Shown: in pieces, positions 8,307 to 16,954 of the stretch | How the letters are laid out: each line of letters begins with the position of its first letter | Position numbering within the stretch: position 1 is the first letter of the stretch | DNA from: Alsobacter sp046349155 | GTDB taxonomy: Bacteria; Pseudomonadota; Alphaproteobacteria; Rhizobiales; Beijerinckiaceae | DNA: 64,000 nt | Direction of reading: 5' to 3' | Assembly (NCBI GenBank): GCA_046349155.1 | Contig: JAXMCW010000001.1 | Coordinates: 744,001 to 808,000 of the forward strand | The notes under the pieces: model-generated | Databases searched by the model: none | What the model saw: the letters and a program-made list of their open reading frames with translations, nothing else | Told to the model about the DNA's origin: nothing | Translations under genes and position numbers: made by a program

Positions 8307-8407
8307 GGGGGACGCTCCGATGGGCTGTCCCTGCAACGCGGCAGCATGGCCTGGGGTTCGGCCGGTCGCGTCGGATACAGGGCCCCGGCGCAGCAGCGCC
8401 GGCGGCC

Positions 8408-8629
8408 TCAAAGCGACGCGCAGTCGATGAAGAGCCGGCCGGCTGCGGCGCGCGGCGCGGCGAGGCGAGCCGGATGGCACCAGGGTTGGTCGACGCCCGG
8501 CTCGTCGGCCGAGGCCGGCGCGCGCGGGTCGTGCGGCATGGCGGCCGCGCCGTCCTGGCTGGCGAGGCTCACGCCCTCGGCCGTCGCAGGCTCCGTGGCG
8601 GCGAAAAGGGTGCTGGGTTGGTGAAGCAT
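8408..8629 (-). CDS. Hypothetical small protein
   Basis: A possible 73-residue soluble protein starting MLHQPSTLFAATEP. The only support is a strong ribosome-binding site (GAGGAGA, six bases before the ATG at 8629) and its position in a gap without another gene. It has no membrane segment or recognisable motif, and its composition (Ala, Pro, Asp) is not distinctive. It may be spurious. Confidence 0.35.
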   Translation of the reverse strand: MLHQPSTLFAATEPATAEGVSLASQDGAAAMPHDPRAPASADEPGVDQPWCHPARLAAPRAAAGRLFIDCASL

Positions 8630-8726
8630 GGCGGTCTCCTCGTCGGCTTCAAGCGTGGAGCCACCGTGACCGTTCCGCCTCGCCCGCGCTGTGATGTTCG
8701 TCACCAGCCGGGCGGGAAGACGGCGT

Positions 8727-9650
8727 TCAGGCGAAAGGGTCGGATTCCGAGGGGTTGGGCAGGACAGGCTGGTGTGCGCGGCGTCGCTCGGACCAGACGA
8801 GGCCGGCGCAGCCCAGCACGATCAGGCCGGCGCCCACCACGACGTTCCAGGCGGGCACGTCGTGCCAGATCAGGTAGCCCAGCGTGAAGGCCCAGAGCAG
8901 GGCGGTGTATTCGATGGGAGCCAGTACGGAGGCGGCGGCATAGCGGAACGCCTCGTAGAGGAGGAACTGCGCCACCGCCCCGGCGACTCCCAGCGCCAGC
9001 ATCAGCATCAGGCTGAAGCGGTCGGGCGCCGCCCAACCCCAGGCGACCGAGACCGAGGCCGCCAGCGTGAAGACGAGGTTGCTGACCACCATCTGGTTGA
9101 AGGCTGGCTCCAGCGTGCTCGTCTTGCGGATGAGAAGCTGCGAGATGGCCCAGAGCAGCGCGGAGGCCAACGCGAAGCCCGCCGGGACCAGCGTGACAGC
9201 TCCCGTGGGGTTGGCCGCGACGATGGCCCCCGCGAAGCCCACGACGATGGCGATCCAGCGCATCGGCCCGACGCGCTCGCGCAGCACCACGACGGAGAGC
9301 ACGGCCACGATGACCGGGGCCGCGAAGTAGATCGTGACGAGCTGGGCGAGGCCGAGGTCGCGCGCGGCGGAGAAGTAGCAGAAGAACGCGCCCAGGACGG
9401 CGACGCCGGTGAGCACCAGCCAGCCCTTGTTGCGGCTGCGCGCCAGCCCGGCGAGCCTCTCGCGCCCGCCGAAGACCGCCGCCAGGCTGCACACGATCAG
9501 GCTGCGCGCAAACAGGACCTGCAGCACGGGGAAGTCCGCCACCAGCCACTTCACCGTCGCGTCGGAGAGCGAGAAGGCGGCGTAGCTCGCCAGCATCAGG
9601 GCGATGCCCTTGCTGGTCTGGTCGGCTCGGCTCGGGGCGGGGTCAGGCAT
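8727..9650 (-). CDS. DMT-superfamily transporter (EamA family)
   Basis: A 307-residue inner-membrane protein with about ten hydrophobic helices in two EamA repeats, as in RhaT/YdcZ-like metabolite exporters. The first helix contains ASYAAFSLSDATVKWL, typical of the family. The second repeat contains IEYTALLWAFTLGYLIW. The substrate cannot be predicted from sequence. The gene stands alone, divergent from the peroxiredoxin gene across a 200-bp gap. Confidence 0.85.
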   Translation of the reverse strand: MPDPAPSRADQTSKGIALMLASYAAFSLSDATVKWLVADFPVLQVLFARSLIVCSLAAVFGGRERLAGLARSRNKGWLVLTGVAVLGAFFCYFSAARDLGLAQLVTIYFAAPVIVAVLSVVVLRERVGPMRWIAIVVGFAGAIVAANPTGAVTLVPAGFALASALLWAISQLLIRKTSTLEPAFNQMVVSNLVFTLAASVSVAWGWAAPDRFSLMLMLALGVAGAVAQFLLYEAFRYAAASVLAPIEYTALLWAFTLGYLIWHDVPAWNVVVGAGLIVLGCAGLVWSERRRAHQPVLPNPSESDPFA

Positions 9651-9851
9651 GGCGGGAAGGGCTGGAGACCGGTCGGCCCGTCTCCCGGTGGAGCGGGCCG
9701 GCGATGCTAGCGGGCGATGCCGGCCGGGAACCTGTCAGCCAGCGACGCACCCCGGCCGATCTTCGCCACCCGGCACGCGGATGGCGGCGCTTGAGCCGGC
9801 CAGCAGGCCCGCCTAGCCTGCGGGCGACATCGAGCCAGACGGAGCGCGTGC

Positions 9852-10385
<534 letters not shown>

Positions 10386-10437
10386 CGCGGAGGACGACGC
10401 CGGGCCGCAGGACTCCGGGCGGCGACGTTGCGGGGAG

Positions 10438-10851
10438 ATGGCGATGAGCGGGCCGATGCGCGGCTCCTGCCAATGCGGGGCCGTGACCTTCCGCATCGAG
10501 GGGCGCTTCGAGCGATTCTTCCTCTGCCATTGTTCGCGCTGCCGCAAGGATACGGGCTCGAACCATGCCGCCAACCTCTTTTCGGCCACGGGACGGGTGG
10601 AGTGGCTCACCGGCCATGACAGGGTCAGGTCCTACCGCGTGCCCGGTACCCGGCACGAGAGGGCCTTCTGCGCCGCGTGCGGCGCGGCCCTGCCGCGCGA
10701 GGGGAGCGGCGGCGGACCCCTCGTGGTTCCGGCCGGCTGCCTCGACACTGATGTGGGCCTGCGGCCGACCGCCCATATCTGCTGCGCAAGCCGGGCGGAC
10801 TGGGACGACCATCTGGAGGACCTTCCGCACCTCGACGGCCTGCCCGGCTGA
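10438..10851 (+). CDS. GFA/CENP-V-family zinc protein
   Basis: A 137-residue cytoplasmic protein of the GFA family, named for glutathione-dependent formaldehyde-activating enzyme although that activity is doubtful for most members. The zinc-binding cysteines are visible in SCQCGAV, LCHCSRCRKDTGS and FCAACGAALP. Length matches the family. The start could be 10438 or the in-frame ATG at 10444. It is 52 bp downstream of the peroxiredoxin gene and may share its transcript. Confidence 0.85.
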   Translation: MAMSGPMRGSCQCGAVTFRIEGRFERFFLCHCSRCRKDTGSNHAANLFSATGRVEWLTGHDRVRSYRVPGTRHERAFCAACGAALPREGSGGGPLVVPAGCLDTDVGLRPTAHICCASRADWDDHLEDLPHLDGLPG

Positions 10852-10968
10852 GCCGGGCCAGGAGGGGGCCGGCCAACGGGCCTAGGCCACCTGGCGGGAT
10901 GGTCGCCGCCGGACCGGCTGCCTAGTCTGGGCGCGCGGCGGGGCGGCGCCGAACGCGGAAGGGAACCC

Positions 10969-11382
10969 ATGTCCGGACCACGCAGCGCGATCGTCGTGGA
11001 CGACGACGCGATCACCTTGGTGGTGATGGCGCGGATGCTGGAGGAGGAAGGCTTCGAGGTGCAGAGCGCGGCCAGCGCCACCGCGGCGCTGCGCCTGATG
11101 AAGACCCGGGCCTGCGACCTGATCGCCGCCGACCACCAGATGCTTCCCATCACGGGGCTCGACTTCTGGACGTTCCTGCGCACGTCGAAGAAAGCTCCGC
11201 ATGCCCGGACGCCCTTCATCCTGATCACAAGTCCCGATCGCCACGCGCACTTGTCCGCCACTCATCCCGAACTGCCCGTCGTGCTGCGAAAGCCGTTCAA
11301 TGGGGAGATGCTGCGCCGGGCCATCCGCGACGCCCAGGACGCCCGCCAAGGCCCTGCCGGGGCCCGGGCCGCCCCGCCCTAG
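10969..11382 (+). CDS. Single-domain response regulator
   Basis: A 137-residue CheY-like receiver with no output domain. The acidic pair is in IVVDDDAIT, the probable phosphoacceptor aspartate is in DLIAADHQMLP, and the conserved lysine is in VLRKPF. It probably works through protein contact, as a phosphate sink or adaptor. AGGGAA precedes the ATG. Its last 4 bases overlap the end of the convergent membrane-protein gene. No partner kinase is nearby. Confidence 0.85.
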   Translation: MSGPRSAIVVDDDAITLVVMARMLEEEGFEVQSAASATAALRLMKTRACDLIAADHQMLPITGLDFWTFLRTSKKAPHARTPFILITSPDRHAHLSATHPELPVVLRKPFNGEMLRRAIRDAQDARQGPAGARAAPP

Positions 11383-13040
11383 CCGCGGGCGTGGATGGTG
11401 CCGCGCAAGTCGCCGCGGACGCTGGGGCAGGCAGGCCCGACCATCAGCGAGACCAGGCCGTTCCGGCGCAACACCGGAGTCCCGACCCGCTCGGCGACGG
11501 CCGGGCTGCCAATGGCGAGGACATGGGAGGCGTTGCACAGGGCAGGGCCCAACTCCGGACTGTCGAGGTCCAGCCAGGGCTCCTCGGCCCCGAGCTTCTC
11601 GCGCCTGTGGGTGAAGAAGTTGAGGAAGACGGGCACCCGCACGTCCTTGCCCGAGGCGGCCATGCTGAGCAGCGGCAAGTGCCAGATGCGGTGGCCGACA
11701 TAGCGAAAGTCCGGCAGGTCGGTGACCACGGCGAGGCGTGCACCGTCCGGGACCGCCGCGAAAACGTCGTCGATGTTGCGCTTGAGGGCCGCGACGGGCT
11801 CGAGGCTGCGGATCGCCACGAAGGGGCGCACGAGTGACATGGCGATCAGCACAGCGACCACCAAACGGATGCTGCCGCCCCATTCACGGTAGTCGCGGCG
11901 CCGGACCTCCACCATCCCGCACAGCAGCAGCGCGAGCATCTGCACGAGCCGGTAGTCGACCGCGTCCACGCCGACGAGCCGTGACGGCAGCACCATGATC
12001 ATCGCGGCCATGGCCAGGATCGGCAGACGTTGGAGCGGCGCGATGGTGAACCGGCAATACACGCCGAGCAGCACGAAACTCGCCACGAAGGCGACGGCCA
12101 GCGCGAGTTCGAGCGCGGGGGCGCGGACATAGAACAAAGCGACCAGGCCGGAGATCTTCCCCGAGAGCGTCCAGACCGTGTCGTCCGGTCCCTCCGGCAG
12201 CTTGGCGTTGGCGCAGAGCAGGAACAGCGCCGGTAGGACCAGAGGCAGTCCGGCATCGACCACCTGGCGGACGGCCTCGCCGCGCGACTGGCCCCGGAGC
12301 CTGCCCGGGAGCCGGCCCGCGACATAGGCCGTATAGAGCGCGGAAGGAAAGACGCTGCACAGGACCGACGCCAGGCAGAGGGCCGAGCGGCTCGCGAGGG
12401 CGCCGGGGGACAGCAGGGCCCGGGGATCGGCGAAGTGCCGGTTGGCAAGGCCGATGGCGAAGAGCGACAGCGCGCTGCCGATCTCGTAGTTGATGAGCCC
12501 CCAGCGAAACACGCCGGACTGGATGAAGAACAGGGAGACGGCGCCCATGAGCAGCGACGTGCGCCCGACCATGCCAAGCCGGAGCCACTGCACCGCCGCA
12601 TAGAGCAGGATTACGGCGACGGCCATGAGCAAGGTGGCCGCGGTCTCAGGGCCGACCCATGGCCCCAGCACCAGGCCCCAGGTGTCGAAGGCCATGTTCG
12701 GGACCGGGACCGGCCGGAACGTATAGAACTGGCTCGACGCGGGATCGGCGATCAGCCGCAGATTGATCGCAATGCGTGCAACCGCATTGGGAATATCCGT
12801 CATGAAGAGCCAGTAGCCGAACAGCGCAGGAATCAGCGAGGTGGCGACCATCGCCGCGTGCAGGGTCAGCCGGACCGCGCGGGACGGCCGGCCGCGATCC
12901 GCCCTTCGCGCAATCTCCAGGGCTGACAGATCCACGTTCGCACCGCCGACGGAAGGTGGACGCGCGCCAGGCTCCCGCGAGGGGGCGCGACCATATCGAT
13001 CCAGGACCCGCACCTGAGTAGCCGAACCCAGCAATCGCAT
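11379..13040 (-). CDS. Large polytopic membrane protein, unknown
   Basis: A 553-residue protein with about ten or eleven hydrophobic helices between residues 60 and 410. A C-terminal soluble part of about 140 residues follows (from about SLEPVAALKRNIDDVFAAVP), containing LAVVTDLPDFRYVGHRIWHLP. The layout, membrane core plus C-terminal extramembrane domain, resembles GT-C-type glycosyltransferases, but I see no diagnostic acidic motif in the first loop, so this is only a possibility. The start is uncertain because the first 40 residues are not conserved-looking. Proximity to the polysaccharide cluster 2.5 kb away is suggestive only. Confidence 0.7.
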   Translation of the reverse strand: MRLLGSATQVRVLDRYGRAPSREPGARPPSVGGANVDLSALEIARRADRGRPSRAVRLTLHAAMVATSLIPALFGYWLFMTDIPNAVARIAINLRLIADPASSQFYTFRPVPVPNMAFDTWGLVLGPWVGPETAATLLMAVAVILLYAAVQWLRLGMVGRTSLLMGAVSLFFIQSGVFRWGLINYEIGSALSLFAIGLANRHFADPRALLSPGALASRSALCLASVLCSVFPSALYTAYVAGRLPGRLRGQSRGEAVRQVVDAGLPLVLPALFLLCANAKLPEGPDDTVWTLSGKISGLVALFYVRAPALELALAVAFVASFVLLGVYCRFTIAPLQRLPILAMAAMIMVLPSRLVGVDAVDYRLVQMLALLLCGMVEVRRRDYREWGGSIRLVVAVLIAMSLVRPFVAIRSLEPVAALKRNIDDVFAAVPDGARLAVVTDLPDFRYVGHRIWHLPLLSMAASGKDVRVPVFLNFFTHRREKLGAEEPWLDLDSPELGPALCNASHVLAIGSPAVAERVGTPVLRRNGLVSLMVGPACPSVRGDLRGTIHARG

Positions 13041-13370
13041 GTGAACACGTTTCCAATGGCGCGCCCATGCTGGGCGAGGCCTGTTGAGAAAACGTCAACG
13101 ATTGCCGCTGATGTGCTTCTACACAGAATAGATCGAGAAGATCAAATAGTTCTCTTGTGGTGACGGATCACAGATCGATCCAGCATTGTCAACGGGAGAC
13201 CGGTAGATTTGAATTATTTCAATTCTGAATCGCGGGCGCCAGAGCCCGACCTTTCGGATCGAAGCGAAGGCTTGGCTGGGGCGAAGGCCCCGGCCTCTCG
13301 ACGTCGCAACGGCTCCGCGCCCGGGCCAGAACCCCGATCGCCGAGGAGCGGCCCGGCACCCCATCGACGT
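13041..13370. other. Intergenic stretch, no gene recognised
   Basis: About 330 bp with no convincing gene. The left 170 bp are AT-rich and include the inverted repeat GAATT-ATTTC-AATTC (13211-13225), a possible promoter or operator for the leftward gene. The right part is GC-rich, with a small GGGGC-GAAG-GCCCC hairpin near 13279. Confidence 0.5.
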
Positions 13371-13547
13371 TCAGGCCTTGCGGGGGCTGCGCGGACCGGC
13401 GTCGGCGTCCTGGCTCTCCCGCGCCATGCGAATGGCTCGCAGGCGTTCGGTGACGGCCTGGCGCTTTCGCGCCTCAGCGTCGGCCTTCGTCTTGGCCGCG
13501 CGCTTGGCGGACTCGTAACGACGGTTTTGCTCTTCTTGGTCGACCAT
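13371..13547 (-). CDS. Small basic coiled-coil-like protein
   Basis: A 58-residue highly charged protein starting MVDQEEQNRRYESAKRAAKT and rich in Lys, Arg, Glu and Ala, predicted to be one long helix. The start at 13547 is chosen because GGAG lies six bases upstream; an ATG 12 bases earlier is possible. Similar short 'QEEQNRRYE' proteins are, to my recollection, common hypothetical genes in Hyphomicrobiales. Function is unknown. Confidence 0.55.
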   Translation of the reverse strand: MVDQEEQNRRYESAKRAAKTKADAEARKRQAVTERLRAIRMARESQDADAGPRSPRKA

Positions 13548-13634
13548 CAGCGTCTCCATTGTCGAACGCAGGCAACGCCGGACCGCAGGAGATGGTTCAA
13601 TCATGACGGCTGTGGGGTGGGCGACGTACGCGCC

Positions 13635-14036
13635 TCAGGGGCCTTCCGTCGCGTCGTTGATCTCGATCCAGTGGCCATCAGGGTCCTGGAAGTAGATCTG
13701 CCGGATCCCGTCCCCCCGGACATGGATCGCGTTCGGCTCGCGGGCGATGTTCACGTAGGTCACGCCCTCGGCCGCCAAGCTGGCCAAGGTGTCGTCCAGC
13801 CGGGACGTGACGAGCGCGAAGTGGGTGGAGAACGGGCGAGGGCGTTCCGCGACCTCGTCCCCGCCGATCAGATGCAGCGTTCGCAGTCCGTCGAGGTCGA
13901 ACCAGCGGATATGCGACCTCCCCACTCTGTTGGGAATTTCCCGCAGGCCCAGCACGCGGGCGTAGAACTCGGCGCTGCGATTGACGTCGCGCACGTAGAG
14001 AGACACGTGGTGCAGGGTGTAGCGGGCTTCTGTCAT
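13635..14036 (-). CDS. VOC-superfamily (glyoxalase-like) protein
   Basis: A 133-residue single-module member of the vicinal oxygen chelate superfamily. The N terminus YTLHHVSLYVRDVNRSAEFY supplies the first metal-ligand histidine. The C terminus QIYFQDPDGHWIEINDAT has the typical DPDG-x-x-IE ending with the glutamate ligand. Members include glyoxalase I, dioxygenases and resistance proteins; the substrate cannot be called here. Confidence 0.85.
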   Translation of the reverse strand: MTEARYTLHHVSLYVRDVNRSAEFYARVLGLREIPNRVGRSHIRWFDLDGLRTLHLIGGDEVAERPRPFSTHFALVTSRLDDTLASLAAEGVTYVNIAREPNAIHVRGDGIRQIYFQDPDGHWIEINDATEGP

Positions 14037-14267
14037 GGCGCCCTCGGGGGACCTTACCGTCCGGGCTCAGCGTAAGCCTCGCGTCACGGCCAGCAAGACT
14101 TTCCGGCGAGGCGGCTCGGGCCAACGGCATACAAATCATCAATCATGCGCCCGGATCGGGTGAGCACGTCTTGATTCCGGTGCCCGGCGTCAGGCTAAGG
14201 AAGGGTGCGCCGCCTGCAGGGATGCGCCGCTGTGCCCGTACCCGTGGCGGCGCGGGCCGGCTTTCGC

Positions 14268-14308
14268 TTGGCGCCGCCTTGCGTTTGGCGCCGCCTTGCG
14301 TTTGGCAC
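14268..14308. repeat. Short tandem repeat, 17-bp unit
   Basis: Two tandem copies of GGCGCCGCCTTGCGTTT, followed by a partial third unit and preceded by a near match, in the non-coding gap 14037-14425. Nothing else was recognised in this gap. Confidence 0.7.
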
Positions 14309-14425
14309 GGCCGTCATCTTGGCATGTTCGTCGCGTAGGGCAGAACTGATCGCAGGAGATCCGACCATGACCAAGTTGCCGGGGCGCAGGCACGCCGCCG
14401 CTCGCCGCGCGGACGACGACGCCCG

Positions 14426-15343
14426 ATGAGACTGACCAGACGAGGCCTGTTCGGCGCGTCGGCGGCCGGAGGACTCCTGGCCGCGGGTACGTTCACGGCC
14501 TCCGCCGAGACCATGGATCGAGCCCGCGTCACGCGCCACGACCTCGCCCTGCCGCACTGGCCGGCGGAGCTTGCCCTGACGCTGGCCGTCATCGCGGACC
14601 TGCATGCCTGCGAGCCCTGGATGAACGAGGAGCGGGTGACGGGGATCGTCGAGCAGACGAACGCGCTGGGAGCCGACGCCGTCGTGCTGCTCGGCGACTA
14701 CGTGGTCGGACACGGCCTCGGCATGACGCGCATTCCCGAGCAGGCTTGGGCGCGCCCGCTGGGCCGGCTCTCGGCGCGGCTCGGCGTCCATGCCGTGCTC
14801 GGCAACCACGACTGGTGGGCGGACGAGGCCGTTCAGCGCTCCCGCAGCGGCCTGCCGCAGGCGGCTAGGGCGCTCGAGGAGGCGGGCATCCCGGTGCTGC
14901 ACAACCGAGCGGTGCGGCTTTCGGTCGCGGGAGCGCGGCTCTGGCTCGCCGGCCTCGGCGACCAGGAGGCCTTCAACCGGTCGAGCGAGCCCGCGGAGCG
15001 TTTCGGGGGCGTGGACGACCTGCCGGGCACGCTGGCCCAGGTCCCCGAAAACGCCTCGGTCATCCTCCTCGCCCATGAGCCCGACGTGTTTCCGCACGTG
15101 CCCGACCGTGTGTCCCTCACGCTGAGCGGCCACACGCATGGAGGGCAGGTGAAGGCCTTCGGCTACGCTCCGCTGATCCCGTCGCGCTACGGAAGCCGTT
15201 ACCTGCACGGTCATGTCGAAGAGGACGGGCGGCATCTCGTCGTCTCCGGTGGGCTCGGTTGCTCCGTGCTGCCGCTGCGCTGGGGCTGTCCTCCGGAGAT
15301 CCTCCTGCTGTCCCTGAGCGGGACGGAAAGCCCTGCCGCCTGA
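14426..15343 (+). CDS. Calcineurin-like metallophosphoesterase
   Basis: A 305-residue exported or membrane-associated phosphoesterase. The N terminus (MRLTRRGLFGASAAGGLLAAG) looks like a twin-arginine signal. All family motifs are present in order: DLHA near residue 60, GDY, GNHDWW, HEPD and GHTHGG. Together they build a dinuclear metal site. It resembles YkuE/LpxH-like outer-face phosphodiesterases; the natural substrate is unknown. It is a single gene followed by a 228-bp AT-richer gap before the polysaccharide cluster. Confidence 0.88.
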   Translation: MRLTRRGLFGASAAGGLLAAGTFTASAETMDRARVTRHDLALPHWPAELALTLAVIADLHACEPWMNEERVTGIVEQTNALGADAVVLLGDYVVGHGLGMTRIPEQAWARPLGRLSARLGVHAVLGNHDWWADEAVQRSRSGLPQAARALEEAGIPVLHNRAVRLSVAGARLWLAGLGDQEAFNRSSEPAERFGGVDDLPGTLAQVPENASVILLAHEPDVFPHVPDRVSLTLSGHTHGGQVKAFGYAPLIPSRYGSRYLHGHVEEDGRHLVVSGGLGCSVLPLRWGCPPEILLLSLSGTESPAA

Positions 15344-15480
15344 GCCGAAATGGGGCGGCGTCGCGCCGGGTCGACAAGCGACTTCGCGTGGATAAACAAC
15401 TGTCAAATCACCACAAGTATCCATTCCGTGGACAAAGTATTTGCTCGTCCGCGTGGCGTTTGCCGCGGCTAGGTGCTGCG

Positions 15481-15526
15481 TTGTGCTTAAGTTTTATTCT
15501 TCACAGTCGTTAACGATTGTGCTTAA
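15481..15526 (+). promoter_or_regulatory. Probable control region of the polysaccharide operon
   Basis: A 10-bp direct repeat TTGTGCTTAA occurs at 15481-15490 and 15517-15526 with CGTTAACG between (15508-15515), in the only AT-rich stretch before the first glycosyltransferase. The repeats could be regulator or sigma-factor contacts; I cannot name the protein. Confidence 0.35.
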
Positions 15527-15571
15527 AAAATGTTATGCGGCACCCATCCAACTGAGTTCCCCTCCCACCCC

Positions 15572-16807
15572 ATGCGAGTCGCCCTGGTTACCGATACGAT
15601 GTCCTTCTACGGCGGCGCCGAGAGGGTCATCGAGCAGATTCTGCGGGTCTATCCGTCCGCGGACATTTTCTCCCTGGTGGACGTGACGCCCGCCGGCCAG
15701 CGCGATTTCCTGGGTGGCAGGAGCGTCAGGACGACGTTCCTGCAGAGGCTTCCTTACGTTGACAAGGTCTATCGCGGCCTCTTTCCGTTCTGGCCCTTCG
15801 CCGTCGAGCAGATCGACGTGCGCGGCTACGACCTCGTCATCTCCAGCCACCACAGCGTCGCGCACGGCGTGGTGACCAGCCCGGCGCAGACGCACGTCGC
15901 CTATGTCCATTCGCCCATGCGCTACGCCTGGGATCTGCAGCACGAATACCTGCAGGAGGCCGGTCTCAGGCGCAGCCTCAAGTCGCTGATGGCGCGCAGC
16001 GTGCTCCACTACGCGCGGATGTGGGACAGCGGCGCCGCCCACCGGCCCGACGCGCTCGCTGCGAATTCGCGTTTCGTCCAGCGGCGCATCCGCAAGTTCT
16101 ATGGCCGTGACTCCGAGGTGATCCATCCGCCGGTCGACGTAGCGAGCTTCGACACGCCGTCCAAGGACCCCCGCACCGAGTACGTCTCGGTATGCCGCCT
16201 GGTGCCCTACAAGCGCGTCAACCTCCTGATCGAGGCCTTCGCCCGCATGCCGCACCGCCGCCTGATCGTGATCGGCACGGGTCCGGACCTGATGAAGATC
16301 GCCGGCATGGCGCCGCCCAACGTCGCCGTGATGGGGTGGGTCGACGCCAATTTCCTGCGCCACTACATGAGCACGGCCAAGGCGGTTCTCTTCGCGGGGA
16401 TCGAAGATTTCGGCATCACGCTCGTGGAGGCGCAGGCCGCCGGCACGCCCGTGATCGCGCTTGGGCGCGGGGGCGCGCTCGAAACCGTGCGCGGTCTCAA
16501 CCGCAGCCCGGCCCCGACCGGCATCCTGTTCGACGAGCAGACGCCCGAGGCCATCATCGCCGCCATCGACGAGTTCGAGCGCAACGAGGCCTCCATCACG
16601 GAGCGCAATTGCCGCGAGAACGCCGCCCGCTTCTCGGAGGCGCGCTTCAGGGACCATTTCAAGGCCTTCGTTGAGGCCGCCCTGGAGACCGGATCGGAGA
16701 CCACGCCGCGCGCCGCGCCGGGCTCGGCCGATGTCGCCGTGGAGGTGTCCGGGCCGGGCGGGGCTGCCGCGGGTCGCAGGATCCGGCCCGCCTCAGCGGC
16801 CGTGTGA
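15572..16807 (+). CDS. Glycosyltransferase family 4 (polysaccharide)
   Basis: A 411-residue cytoplasmic GT-B transferase. It would add one sugar from a nucleotide-sugar to the lipid-linked repeat unit. Visible motifs are the N-terminal GGAERVIEQIL, the sugar-nucleotide domain start VSVCRLVPYKRVNLLIEAF, and the EX7E-type EDFGITLVEAQAAGTP. The start MRVALVTDTM at 15572 suits the family; an ATG at 15530 is an alternative. First gene of a dense rightward polysaccharide operon. Which sugar is transferred is not deducible. Confidence 0.88.
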   Translation: MRVALVTDTMSFYGGAERVIEQILRVYPSADIFSLVDVTPAGQRDFLGGRSVRTTFLQRLPYVDKVYRGLFPFWPFAVEQIDVRGYDLVISSHHSVAHGVVTSPAQTHVAYVHSPMRYAWDLQHEYLQEAGLRRSLKSLMARSVLHYARMWDSGAAHRPDALAANSRFVQRRIRKFYGRDSEVIHPPVDVASFDTPSKDPRTEYVSVCRLVPYKRVNLLIEAFARMPHRRLIVIGTGPDLMKIAGMAPPNVAVMGWVDANFLRHYMSTAKAVLFAGIEDFGITLVEAQAAGTPVIALGRGGALETVRGLNRSPAPTGILFDEQTPEAIIAAIDEFERNEASITERNCRENAARFSEARFRDHFKAFVEAALETGSETTPRAAPGSADVAVEVSGPGGAAAGRRIRPASAAV

Positions 16808-16954
16808 CGCGTGTCCCACGTCGGGATGGCGCGTGGGTTGCAGTCCGCGGATGTCCGTGCGGCAGCGGATGTCCGTCGAGGAGCGGATATCGTGGCCGCA
16901 GCCGGTCCGAGGGAGGGGCCGGCCGCAAAGCGTGAGTCGAGTTCGAGTACCGCT

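Noticed and set aside
13209..14075. A 288-codon plus-strand open frame over the VOC gene
   Set aside because: It is antisense to the VOC protein and the small basic protein, both with family-like sequence and, for the latter, a ribosome-binding site.
16811..16954. GTG start 144 bases upstream for the Wzc-like gene
   Set aside because: The extra 48 residues are low-complexity and partly encoded by short repeats; the later ATG gives a family-like N terminus. It remains possible.
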